From Prochlorococcus marinus str. MIT 9301 (GTDB taxonomy: Bacteria > Cyanobacteriota > Cyanobacteriia > PCC-6307 > Cyanobiaceae): 64,000 bases of DNA. Under the pieces are notes generated by a model. The model did no database searches. It had not been told where the DNA came from and was given only the letters and a program-made list of their open reading frames with translations. Shown piece by piece: positions 57,055 through 64,000 of this stretch (within the stretch, counting starts at the first letter, position 1; each line of letters starts with the position of its first letter). The stretch spans positions 1-64,000 of the forward strand of contig NC_009091.1 in the NCBI RefSeq assembly GCF_000015965.1, in the 5' to 3' direction. A program made the position numbers and the translations under genes.

Positions 57055-57672
57055 TTAAAGAAGCTCCTTTATCGTATTGACCCATTTATTTTGATCATCC
57101 GAATTATCTAAAATAATATCTGAAAATTTTCTTTTTTCTTCAAAACTTAATTGAAAATTTATCAATTCATATGCTTCTTTTTCACTAATTTTATCTCTTG
57201 TGATGAGTCTGTTTTTTTGTAGTTCTTTAGAACATTTAACTAACCATATTTCAGTGCAAATATCTTCAAATTTTGCTTCAAACAATAATGGAATAACCAA
57301 TACTATAGTTTGATTATTTCTGTATTGACTGCATTCTTCTATCATTCTTTCTTTAATCAAGGGGTGAAGTAGTTTTTCAATCCATTCCTTGCTTGCTGAG
57401 TGTTTAAAAATAATGTTCCTTAAAAGTTTTCTGTTTATTTCTCTTTCTGAATTGCTCTTATTATCAATAATTTTATTTCCAAAATAATCTAAAATTTTCT
57501 TATATCCATATGTGTTTGGTTTAATTAATTCTCTTGAAAAATGATCTGCATCTAATATTGGTATGTTTTTATGTTTTTTAATGTAATTGGTTATGGTTGT
57601 CTTTCCACTTGCAATACCTCCTGTTAAACCAATCCTTCTTTGGTTGTTTTTTGATTTTTGAAGAATATCCAT
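57055..57672 (-). CDS. coaE: Dephospho-CoA kinase
   Basis: Last step of coenzyme A synthesis. P-loop GLTGGIASGKTTITNY near residue 16, DADHFSRELI near 41, LVIPLLFEAKFED near 125 and a lid region with SKELQKNRLITRD near 146. 205 residues. Convergent with gatB, with three bases between stops. Confidence 0.93.
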   Translation of the reverse strand: MDILQKSKNNQRRIGLTGGIASGKTTITNYIKKHKNIPILDADHFSRELIKPNTYGYKKILDYFGNKIIDNKSNSEREINRKLLRNIIFKHSASKEWIEKLLHPLIKERMIEECSQYRNNQTIVLVIPLLFEAKFEDICTEIWLVKCSKELQKNRLITRDKISEKEAYELINFQLSFEEKRKFSDIILDNSDDQNKWVNTIKELL

Positions 57673-57748
57673 ATAATTAATAATAATCTAATTACTTAGT
57701 TTCTTTAGTATTAAAGAGTAGTTAGTATGAATTAAAATACCAAAAAAT

Positions 57749-58987
57749 TTGAGCCAGTTAGATTCCAATTGGTCGTTTGTTGATGACAATAAGGTAACAC
57801 CCAAGGGGTTTCTTTTTGCTGGGATATCTGCTGGTTTAAAAGCTTCTAAGAAAAAAGATTTAGCACTAATATTCGCTCCAGAAGGAAGTGTTTTTACTGG
57901 GATGTTTACTCAATCAATAGTTCGCGCCTCTTGTGTGGATATTTGTGAGGAAAGGATTAAAACAACTTCAGGTTTTGTAAGAGCAATACTAATTAATTCT
58001 GGTCAAGCAAATGCATGTACAGGAAATCTTGGCATTCAACATTTTCAAATTGCTACAGGAAAGATTGCGGAACTTTTAGGAATAAAAGAAGAAGAAGTTT
58101 TAATGTGCTCCACTGGTGTAATTGGTGTTCCAATACAAATAAATGATTTAGTAAAAAATTTACCAAATTTAGTTAGTGATTTAAAGGGTAATAATATTCA
58201 AAATGCAGCAGAAGCAATTTTAACTACTGATTTGACTTTGAAAAAAGTGTCAATAGAGACGATTATTCAAGGTAGAAAAATAAAAATCTCAGGATTTGCA
58301 AAAGGTTCAGGAATGATTTACCCAAACATGGCTACAATGCTTGCTTTTCTAACCTGTGATGCGGGTATTAAAAAAGAAGAATGGGACAAAATGATTGCTA
58401 TTGCAGTTAAAAAATCTTTTAATGCAATATCAGTTGATGGAGAGACAAGCACAAATGATTCTTTTATTGGAATAAATGCAGGAGAGAAAATTGAAAAAAG
58501 GTTTTTTCCAATTATCCAACAAGGGATTGATATTGTATGTCAGAATTTGGCAAAAAATATTGCAAGGGACGGAGAGGGAGCAAATTGTTTATTAGAAGTT
58601 TTGGTTCAAGGAGCAAAAAATATAGATGATGCAATTAAGCTCGCGAAATCTATTTGTAATTCTGCCTTGGTAAAAACTGCGATACATGGTTGTGATCCGA
58701 ATTGGGGACGAATCATTTCTGCTGCAGGTAATTCTGGAGTTAAATTCAATTTAAATCACGTTGACTTGTATATAGGAAACGCTCAGATTTTGGAAAACGG
58801 CAAGTTAAATAAATATGATCCACAAAAAGTCACAGACTATATTAAGTCCAGAATGAACGGTAGATATTTAGTAGATGATATTGTAAAAATTATGATAAAT
58901 CTAAAGTCTGGCGAATATAAAGGCACAGCTTGGGGATGCGATCTTTCTAAAAAGTATGTTGAAATAAATAGCGAATATACTACTTGA
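57749..58987 (+). CDS. argJ: Bifunctional ornithine acetyltransferase/N-acetylglutamate synthase
   Basis: Arginine pathway enzyme that recycles the acetyl group. 412 residues from a TTG start (MSQLDSNWSFVDD). The self-cleavage site is the Thr of YPNMATMLAFLTCD near 195, splitting alpha and beta chains. The oxyanion region CSTGVIGVPI near 127 and C-terminal HGCDPNWGRIISAAGNSG are conserved. Last core gene before the second accessory stretch. Confidence 0.95.
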   Translation: MSQLDSNWSFVDDNKVTPKGFLFAGISAGLKASKKKDLALIFAPEGSVFTGMFTQSIVRASCVDICEERIKTTSGFVRAILINSGQANACTGNLGIQHFQIATGKIAELLGIKEEEVLMCSTGVIGVPIQINDLVKNLPNLVSDLKGNNIQNAAEAILTTDLTLKKVSIETIIQGRKIKISGFAKGSGMIYPNMATMLAFLTCDAGIKKEEWDKMIAIAVKKSFNAISVDGETSTNDSFIGINAGEKIEKRFFPIIQQGIDIVCQNLAKNIARDGEGANCLLEVLVQGAKNIDDAIKLAKSICNSALVKTAIHGCDPNWGRIISAAGNSGVKFNLNHVDLYIGNAQILENGKLNKYDPQKVTDYIKSRMNGRYLVDDIVKIMINLKSGEYKGTAWGCDLSKKYVEINSEYTT

Positions 58988-59310
58988 TCCCAGATCCATT
59001 CTGGCGCAACGAAAGTGGGGGTTTAAAATTCCTTATAACATAAATATAACACTTGATTTCCACATAAGAAATAATATTTGCATTAGTCATATTGGGGATT
59101 TTGCTTCTTTCCAAGTCTATTCAGATATTGTCTCAATGATATAGAGACGTATTTTGTAATCCAGAAACGGAATATAGATGTATAAAAAATCATTACTTGT
59201 ACGCACAAAAATGTACGTTCTGGAAAAGTACAATTATCATTTGAATCGCAATATATGAGGTTTAATAATCTTTCTACAAAAATTAATAATAGAGTTAAAG
59301 TGGTTGTATA
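58988..59310. other. 323-base gap after argJ
   Basis: Holds a small hairpin CCAGA-TCCAT-TCTGG at 58991-59005, the left copy of a 28-base repeat (59027-59054), and three GTAC motifs at 59199, 59213 and 59228 (14 and 15 bases apart). I see no gene. It separates core argJ from the accessory helicase and is a plausible island boundary. Confidence 0.5.
59027..59054 (+). repeat. Left copy of a flanking direct repeat
   Basis: AATTCC, then TATAACACT nineteen bases after the start, matching 63965-63992 at about 21 of 28 positions with one gap. The pair frames the helicase and hypothetical genes. AT-rich composition makes chance similarity possible. Confidence 0.35.
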
Positions 59311-62076
59311 TTAATAATCTTGAAATTTGCTCCACTCACTGTCGAGTTTATTTAGTAAATCTAATTTTTCTTTTGAGAGTTTTCCGTTTTTATAAGCAAT
59401 TTTTTGATATTGAATCCAACCTCTGACTTGTTCATTTTTTTGTTTAGCATTCTTAAGACTACCAAATTTTTCTATATATTTTTCAGTGTTTTTTAGTTTA
59501 TTTAACCAAATATCTTCTTTTGACCAAGTGAAGTTTGCTTCTTCTAACAAATTTAATCTCCATTGAGTAATTCCTCCTTTCTTCTTATTTCGTTTTATTT
59601 GAGTACTTCTCCACTCACTTAAAATCTTATCCGTAGAATCCGTTGGTTCTTTCTTATTTTTGCGTTTGAAATCTAAATACTTTTTATAAACTTGAAGCCA
59701 TTCTTCATCTTTTTTTCGTTTGGTATCAAAAACAAAGTCTAAGTCTTTTAATTGTTGAATTTTTTCTTTAGTTAATCTTTTATTTTCAAACCTTTTTCTG
59801 ATTGTGCCAAACCACTTATATAACTGATAATATTTTGAACCTTTACCGTAACTAGGAATATTTTGAGTCCCCCCATATATTTTTCTTAATTCCTTGAATT
59901 CGTCAATTCTTTTATTCCATGTTTTATCTGATGCATCCCAAGAGAATCCAATTTGATCCAGAAGATCTATTTTTTCCTTAGCGAGTTTATTTTTTTTATA
60001 TAACCTTCTCTGAATCTCCACCCATCTTCCAATATCTGGTTCATTTCTATGAACTAATGTATTACCGTGTTTTTCTTTAAATTCAAGAAGTTTTCCATAT
60101 ATTTCATACCATGATTCTGATGTATTTTTGACCAAAAGTACATTGATCGAATCTACAAACTCTTTACTTAAATTAGCAACTGGCAAATCAAAATGAACCT
60201 TTTGAATCCCCTTATAACCCTCTCTTCTTACTCTTCTTTTACCGAATGAAATTCTTAGATTATCAATACTTTCTTTAAGAACATCATCATGACACTTTAG
60301 TGCTCGTATCACTCGCCATACATCACTAAATCTTCCTGCTAAAACTTCATTATCTACATTATTTAAATCTTTGAGATAGACAGGAATCAATATAGTTCCT
60401 TTTTTATTATTACCTTTTCTTAAAACTCTGCCGACTGCTTGAACAATATCAATCTCACTACTTTTTGGATCTACAAAAGTAATGCCATCTAATGATGGAA
60501 CATCAACTCCTTCAGATAAACATCTTGCATTTCCAAGTATTTTAATTTCACCATTTTCTAAATTTTCAAGGTCTTGAATTTTGGAGTTACGATCCTCCGT
60601 ACTCATTTTACCTTCAACATAATCGCAACTAATTTTACCTATTGGTTTATCTTTCTCAGGGATTAAATTAATAACTTTTTTAAATGTATCTTTAAATAAT
60701 TTTGCTCCTGAAATACGAGTATGGAAATTAATAATTCTACTCAAATTATTTTGTTTGATTCCTTTTGCAAGAGCAATTTGTAGAGCAAGAGTTTCTGCAT
60801 CTAATATATTTTCTTCTGAGGTTTTAATAAAATCCCTATTTTTAATTTGTTCTGTAACCATTTGATCATCTACTCCAACAACAATTAATTCATAATCAGA
60901 GAGAATTTTTTGTTCGATGGCATCTGAAAACTTAAAAGTATGAATTACTTCTCCAAATAATTTTTCGTCATCCATAGATGCGACTTCTATTTCACTTTTT
61001 GTTGCTTGTTTTTTAATTTGATTAGTTAAAACTTTTGGAGTTGCTGTAAAGAATAACCTCTTCGAGGTTCTAATTTTTGCTTCGTCTAATACGGCACTAA
61101 ATTCACTTGATACTTTACCTGCGCATTTGTGTGCTTCATCAGCAAAGACCATATCAAAATTAGGAATATTGATGTTTTTTTGCGCTTCAACTACTAACAG
61201 TGATGATTGATAAGTAGAAAATAAAACTTTGGATTTTTCCTTAAGGAGGAAATTTTGAATTTCTTCGACGTTACTTGTTACAGGTATCCCTAATTCAGAG
61301 GGATCATTTATCCACTCATCTTCTCCATTATTTTTCTTATGAACTGTGTGATCAGAGCAAACACATAACCAATCAAAATTGAATTTGGCATTATTTCTCC
61401 ATGATGATAAAGTTTGACTCAGGAGATTTAAAGAGGGAAGTAAGACTAAAGTTTGTTTCAATTTTAACTCTTCCTTAATCCACAAAGAAGTTAATGTTTT
61501 TCCTGTTCCGCATGCCATTATTATCTGGCCTCTACTAATGTTGTCGATTTTATTTAAAACATCATTTATTGCTTTTCTTTGATGAAGTTTTGGCGTAAAA
61601 GGATCTTTCTTTTTCCCAGAAGATAAATTTTTAATAGAAGATGGGAATTTAATATTTGCTTTTCGAAAATCTTTTAATAGAAATTTGATAACTTTATTTT
61701 CTTTTAGTGTTATTTCTGCATTTGATCCAATACGATTGGTGCTTGCAATTAAAAGTCTCCTGTGAAATTTTGTAGTTGGAGAAGCAGATATAAAACTATC
61801 AATTGATTCTTTTGTAATTGATGTTTGAGGTGAATAACCTTTTGATTGAACTGCCCATTTATTACCTTCTTTATCTTTAAAAATTAAATCTACACCTAGA
61901 TCTTTTTTATCTGTTTTAAGAAATTGATCAACAATAGAACTCCAAATAGGATCATTGAGTAGAAACCATTTGACAAATATTTGTTCAAAAGGGCGACCTT
62001 TCTCTGTTTTATTGTGTTTTATATTGCCTTCTTCATCTAAATCTAAAGATGAAAAGAATTCATCAAAGGTTGCCAT
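59311..62076 (-). CDS. Restriction-endonuclease-like SF2 helicase with helicase-associated repeats
   Basis: 921 residues. N-terminal Mrr/PD-(D/E)XK-like domain about 20-125: DLGVDLIF followed by KWAVQSKGYSP, the D...QxK signature. SF2 helicase about 165-600: Walker A IIMACGTGKTLTS near 188, DEAH in MVFADEAHKCAG near 312, FFTATP near 346 and motif VI VQAVGRVLRKG near 545. Residues 655-921 are four helicase-associated domain copies, each starting with an aromatic-rich helix and ending near L-x-x-L. No methyltransferase is present, so it is not a classical R-M enzyme. Defence against phage is likely but inferred. Confidence 0.88.
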   Translation of the reverse strand: MATFDEFFSSLDLDEEGNIKHNKTEKGRPFEQIFVKWFLLNDPIWSSIVDQFLKTDKKDLGVDLIFKDKEGNKWAVQSKGYSPQTSITKESIDSFISASPTTKFHRRLLIASTNRIGSNAEITLKENKVIKFLLKDFRKANIKFPSSIKNLSSGKKKDPFTPKLHQRKAINDVLNKIDNISRGQIIMACGTGKTLTSLWIKEELKLKQTLVLLPSLNLLSQTLSSWRNNAKFNFDWLCVCSDHTVHKKNNGEDEWINDPSELGIPVTSNVEEIQNFLLKEKSKVLFSTYQSSLLVVEAQKNINIPNFDMVFADEAHKCAGKVSSEFSAVLDEAKIRTSKRLFFTATPKVLTNQIKKQATKSEIEVASMDDEKLFGEVIHTFKFSDAIEQKILSDYELIVVGVDDQMVTEQIKNRDFIKTSEENILDAETLALQIALAKGIKQNNLSRIINFHTRISGAKLFKDTFKKVINLIPEKDKPIGKISCDYVEGKMSTEDRNSKIQDLENLENGEIKILGNARCLSEGVDVPSLDGITFVDPKSSEIDIVQAVGRVLRKGNNKKGTILIPVYLKDLNNVDNEVLAGRFSDVWRVIRALKCHDDVLKESIDNLRISFGKRRVRREGYKGIQKVHFDLPVANLSKEFVDSINVLLVKNTSESWYEIYGKLLEFKEKHGNTLVHRNEPDIGRWVEIQRRLYKKNKLAKEKIDLLDQIGFSWDASDKTWNKRIDEFKELRKIYGGTQNIPSYGKGSKYYQLYKWFGTIRKRFENKRLTKEKIQQLKDLDFVFDTKRKKDEEWLQVYKKYLDFKRKNKKEPTDSTDKILSEWRSTQIKRNKKKGGITQWRLNLLEEANFTWSKEDIWLNKLKNTEKYIEKFGSLKNAKQKNEQVRGWIQYQKIAYKNGKLSKEKLDLLNKLDSEWSKFQDY

Positions 62077-62085
62077 CTTGCGGGA

Positions 62086-62832
62086 TCAAAAGACAAAGCA
62101 CATCGGATTAGTAATAATCATAAGAGTTAATTTGTCCCTAAAGTTATTTGCTTTATAACCGTTTATTTTTGCTTGTTCGTAATAATTACATGCTTCTTTG
62201 ATTTCACCATCAAAGTATTTTCTTCTTGCATTGGCCATAAAAACTTTTGTATTTACTTTCTTTTGAAATTCTTCAGAAATATTTGGTAAACAGTACTTTT
62301 GCACCCATGAAGTTGCTTTTTCATTATTATTTTCGCTTGCTTTTTGCCAATCAAAGCATGCTCCTTGAATATCTCCAATATTTGATTTAAGGATCCCTCT
62401 TGAAGCATATGCATTTTTCAACTCAATATTCTTATTAATTGCTTTTGAATAATCTCTTATTGAACTAAATTTGTGCCCAAGTTTGGCATTCACAATTGCA
62501 CGATTATATAAAGCAACGCCAATATTAGGATCAATTTCTAATACTCTGTTGAGGTCATCCCAAGCGCCTGCAATATCTTGAATCTTGTTTCTTGAATATG
62601 CTCTGCTAAAAAAAGCGTAAAAATTATTTGGATTTAGTCTGATTGCTTCAGTAAAGTATTCAATTGCTAATTGATGATTATCAAAGTCACTTTGTATATA
62701 ACCATCTAATAGGAGTTCTCTTGATCTTTCTAAATCCAGGACATTCTTACCATTTAATGCAAATATTTCATAAGGTACCGAAAGTAAAAATATTAAGGAA
62801 GATAGAAGAAAAATTGGTCTAATTTTTTTCAT
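62086..62832 (-). CDS. Secreted TPR protein
   Basis: 248 residues. Signal peptide PIFLLSSLIFLLSVPYEIFA at about 6-25. TPR units run from about 42 to 175 (AIEYFTEAIRLNPNNFYAFFSRAYSR, AWDDLNRVLEIDPNIGVALYNRA), with a final Sel1-like piece EIKEACNYYEQAKINGYK near 213. Cysteines occur in GACFDW and VQKYCLP. Related repeats exist in many picocyanobacterial exported proteins. It lies 9 bases upstream of the helicase gene on the same strand and overlaps the upstream gene by 14 bases, so the three may be one transcript. Confidence 0.75.
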   Translation of the reverse strand: MKKIRPIFLLSSLIFLLSVPYEIFALNGKNVLDLERSRELLLDGYIQSDFDNHQLAIEYFTEAIRLNPNNFYAFFSRAYSRNKIQDIAGAWDDLNRVLEIDPNIGVALYNRAIVNAKLGHKFSSIRDYSKAINKNIELKNAYASRGILKSNIGDIQGACFDWQKASENNNEKATSWVQKYCLPNISEEFQKKVNTKVFMANARRKYFDGEIKEACNYYEQAKINGYKANNFRDKLTLMIITNPMCFVF

Positions 62833-63253
62833 GAATTCTTATTTTTTTAGTAGATCGATTATTTATTATTAGATCGATTAATCTTTGGGATTCAAGTTTA
62901 ACCTCAGGGAAAATAGTCTTTTTAAATAATTTATGCATTTTTTCGGATAAATATCCAAAAGCGATCACTACATGATCTGTATTGTGCTTTTGAATGATTT
63001 GTCTGGATATTTTCATACCATGTTTGCTTAAATACTTCTTTATAAAATAAAAATTATTTTCAGAATCAAATTTAAGAAGCATTAGTTCCTTAAACATTTC
63101 TTCTTTGTTTAGTTTGGAAATTTTAAGTTCGAATTTTTTTAATTCAAGTTCTATTTCAGTTGGCATTGCAGTTTTTCGATCCATAATATAAAAATTGACT
63201 TGTTTAGATTTAACCGATTTAACAACTTTTTTCTTCGTATCCAGGCATATCAA
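62819..63253 (-). CDS. Basic hypothetical protein, unknown
   Basis: 144 residues, highly charged, Lys-rich at both ends (DTKKKVVKSVKSK and NNRSTKKIRIHEKN). The middle is helical: ELELKKFELKISKLNKEEMFKELMLLKFDSE. A short block HVVIAFGYLSEKMHKLFKKTIFPEV follows. I recognise no domain. A later ATG at the MDRKTAMPTEIEL position (about residue 24) is an alternative start. Its 3' end overlaps the secreted TPR gene by 14 bases, consistent with translational coupling in this accessory cluster. Confidence 0.55.
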   Translation of the reverse strand: MICLDTKKKVVKSVKSKQVNFYIMDRKTAMPTEIELELKKFELKISKLNKEEMFKELMLLKFDSENNFYFIKKYLSKHGMKISRQIIQKHNTDHVVIAFGYLSEKMHKLFKKTIFPEVKLESQRLIDLIINNRSTKKIRIHEKN

Positions 63254-63317
63254 AATATTTACTGTTCTAAAAAATTAATTTTATTACTTTTAAAAAATAA
63301 ATATTGAATATTTTTTA

Positions 63318-63758
63318 ATGTTGGTTCATCCTTTACAAAGAAAAGAATTTGAGACCTGGATCGGTAATTCTTCTATCAAAGAACCTGAAAGAAAAAACTT
63401 TTTTAATTGGATAGTAAATAGTCCAGTACAGATTTATATTCCAAGAATACCTCCAGTAGGATGCTCTATATCAGCAGGTTGGTGTATAGGTGATTACAAC
63501 GGATATGTCTTTGACATAACCGTTTCTATCGATCATTTTGATTGGATGAGTTATATCAACAAAGAGTACAAATATATTTCTATTGATTCAGAGGTAATCA
63601 ATTACTTAAATTGGATTGGAGATATTCCAACTAGTCGTTTTTCTATAGATCAGCGAACTGGATATTTTGATAAAAAAGCACATAAAAAAATAAGTGTTTA
63701 TTTAATTAAAGAGGATGAAAAATTTTACGAGATAGAGGCAGAAAAAAAAGCAAGTTAA
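63318..63758 (+). CDS. Conserved hypothetical protein, unknown
   Basis: 146 residues, predicted soluble alpha/beta: LQRKEFETWIGNSSIKEPERKNFFNW at the start (helical), then RIPPVGCSISAGWCIGDYNGYVFDITVSIDHFDW, a strand-rich block with two cysteines and several aromatics. No known motif. It is divergent from the 63253 gene across 64 bases and is probably cargo of the second accessory region. Confidence 0.6.
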   Translation: MLVHPLQRKEFETWIGNSSIKEPERKNFFNWIVNSPVQIYIPRIPPVGCSISAGWCIGDYNGYVFDITVSIDHFDWMSYINKEYKYISIDSEVINYLNWIGDIPTSRFSIDQRTGYFDKKAHKKISVYLIKEDEKFYEIEAEKKAS

Positions 63759-63798
63759 CTAATTGATGTTATTTATTAATTAAGCAAGCCTATTCATA

Positions 63799-63954
63799 AT
63801 GAAAAAGTATTTAATCTCTGGCTTAGTTGATACTTATAGAATCAAATTAAATTTATTTGCTCTATCTCCAAATAGTGCAATAAGTATTTTTAAACAAAAG
63901 TATCCAAGTGCTGAAGATGTTTATGTAATACAAGATTTATTTAAGAGAAAATAA
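63799..63954 (+). CDS. Small hypothetical protein
   Basis: 51 residues: MKKYLISGLVDTYRIKLNLF, then ALSPNSAISIFKQKYPSAEDVYVIQDLFKRK. A beta-strand start with an amphipathic helix ending KYPSAEDV suggests a compact alpha/beta mini-protein. ATG start, no strong Shine-Dalgarno, 40 bases after the 63318 gene. Codon pattern and protein-like composition support it, but no family is recognised. Confidence 0.55.
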   Translation: MKKYLISGLVDTYRIKLNLFALSPNSAISIFKQKYPSAEDVYVIQDLFKRK

Positions 63955-63964
63955 TATTTAAATT

Positions 63965-63992
63965 AATTCCCTTGTAGCACTTTTATAACACT
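63965..63992 (+). repeat. Right copy of a flanking direct repeat
   Basis: AATTCCC and TATAACACT in the same order and almost the same spacing as at 59027-59054. It lies near the window end, so what follows is unseen. Confidence 0.35.
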
Positions 63993-64000
63993 AGTTCAGT

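Overview
The window is AT-rich (low 30s % GC by eye) and gene-dense. It looks like the start of a streamlined Prochlorococcus chromosome, probably a high-light clade. The reasons are the order dnaN – PRC-barrel protein – purL – purF – type IIA topoisomerase A – TPR – queG – DUF502 – nusB – ftsY – SpoIIE phosphatase – argH, the NADP-type Calvin-cycle GAPDH, a cyanobacterial flavodiiron pair (Flv1/Flv3 type), cbiD, a glycine-rich RRM protein, very short intergenic gaps and many TTG/GTG starts. I recognised no rRNA, tRNA, insertion sequence or CRISPR array.

Layout. 1-169: AT-rich candidate origin next to dnaN. 170-36445: conserved core genes for replication (dnaN, topoisomerase A), purine synthesis (purL, purF, guaA), tRNA modification (queG, dusA), SRP receptor (ftsY), chaperones (grpE, dnaJ), ribosome assembly (rsgA), peptidoglycan precursors (murB, murC), the Calvin cycle (gap2), cofactors (thiL, pdxA, cbiD), EF-P, accB and a photorespiratory-type aminotransferase. 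36446-41479: accessory region inserted at the 3' end of guaA. 41480-42881: a Cas4/RecB-like nuclease and a membrane-anchored hypothetical. 42990-58987: core genes again (mrdA, FMN reductase, flv1, flv3, alaS, speA, ndk, thiO, gatB, coaE, argJ). 58988-64000: a second accessory stretch with a large nuclease-helicase with four helicase-associated repeats, a secreted TPR protein and unknown small proteins.

The most interesting region is directly downstream of guaA. The last ~20 bp of guaA, encoding T-I-E-W-E-stop, recurs at 37589-37608 and 39325-39345. Every codon that can be compared differs only synonymously, and all three stop codons are used. Next to these copies lie paired 11-bp direct repeats: GTTTCACA-type at 36485, 36546 and 37500, and TTTGTCA-type at 39266 and 41077. 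This is what serial site-specific integration at the guaA end would leave: displaced attachment cores plus integrase arm-type sites, with no integrase gene remaining. The cargo is a small membrane protein, a candidate sRNA, a four-cysteine mini-protein with an unusually strong Shine-Dalgarno, and two paralogous TPR proteins. These two share an N-terminal TPR module but carry different catalytic ends, a 2OG-Fe(II) oxygenase-like domain in one and a sulfotransferase domain in the other.

Apparent transcription units are queG-TPR, murC-murB-YbaB, grpE-dnaJ-TusA-rsgA, cyclophilin-thiL, efp-accB and flv3-flv1-FMN reductase. Several convergent pairs overlap at their 3' ends (purF/topoisomerase, rbp/dusA, rsgA/YbaB, accB/pdxA, alaS/speA), as expected in a compacted genome. 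All functional statements come from motif reading; no database search was run.
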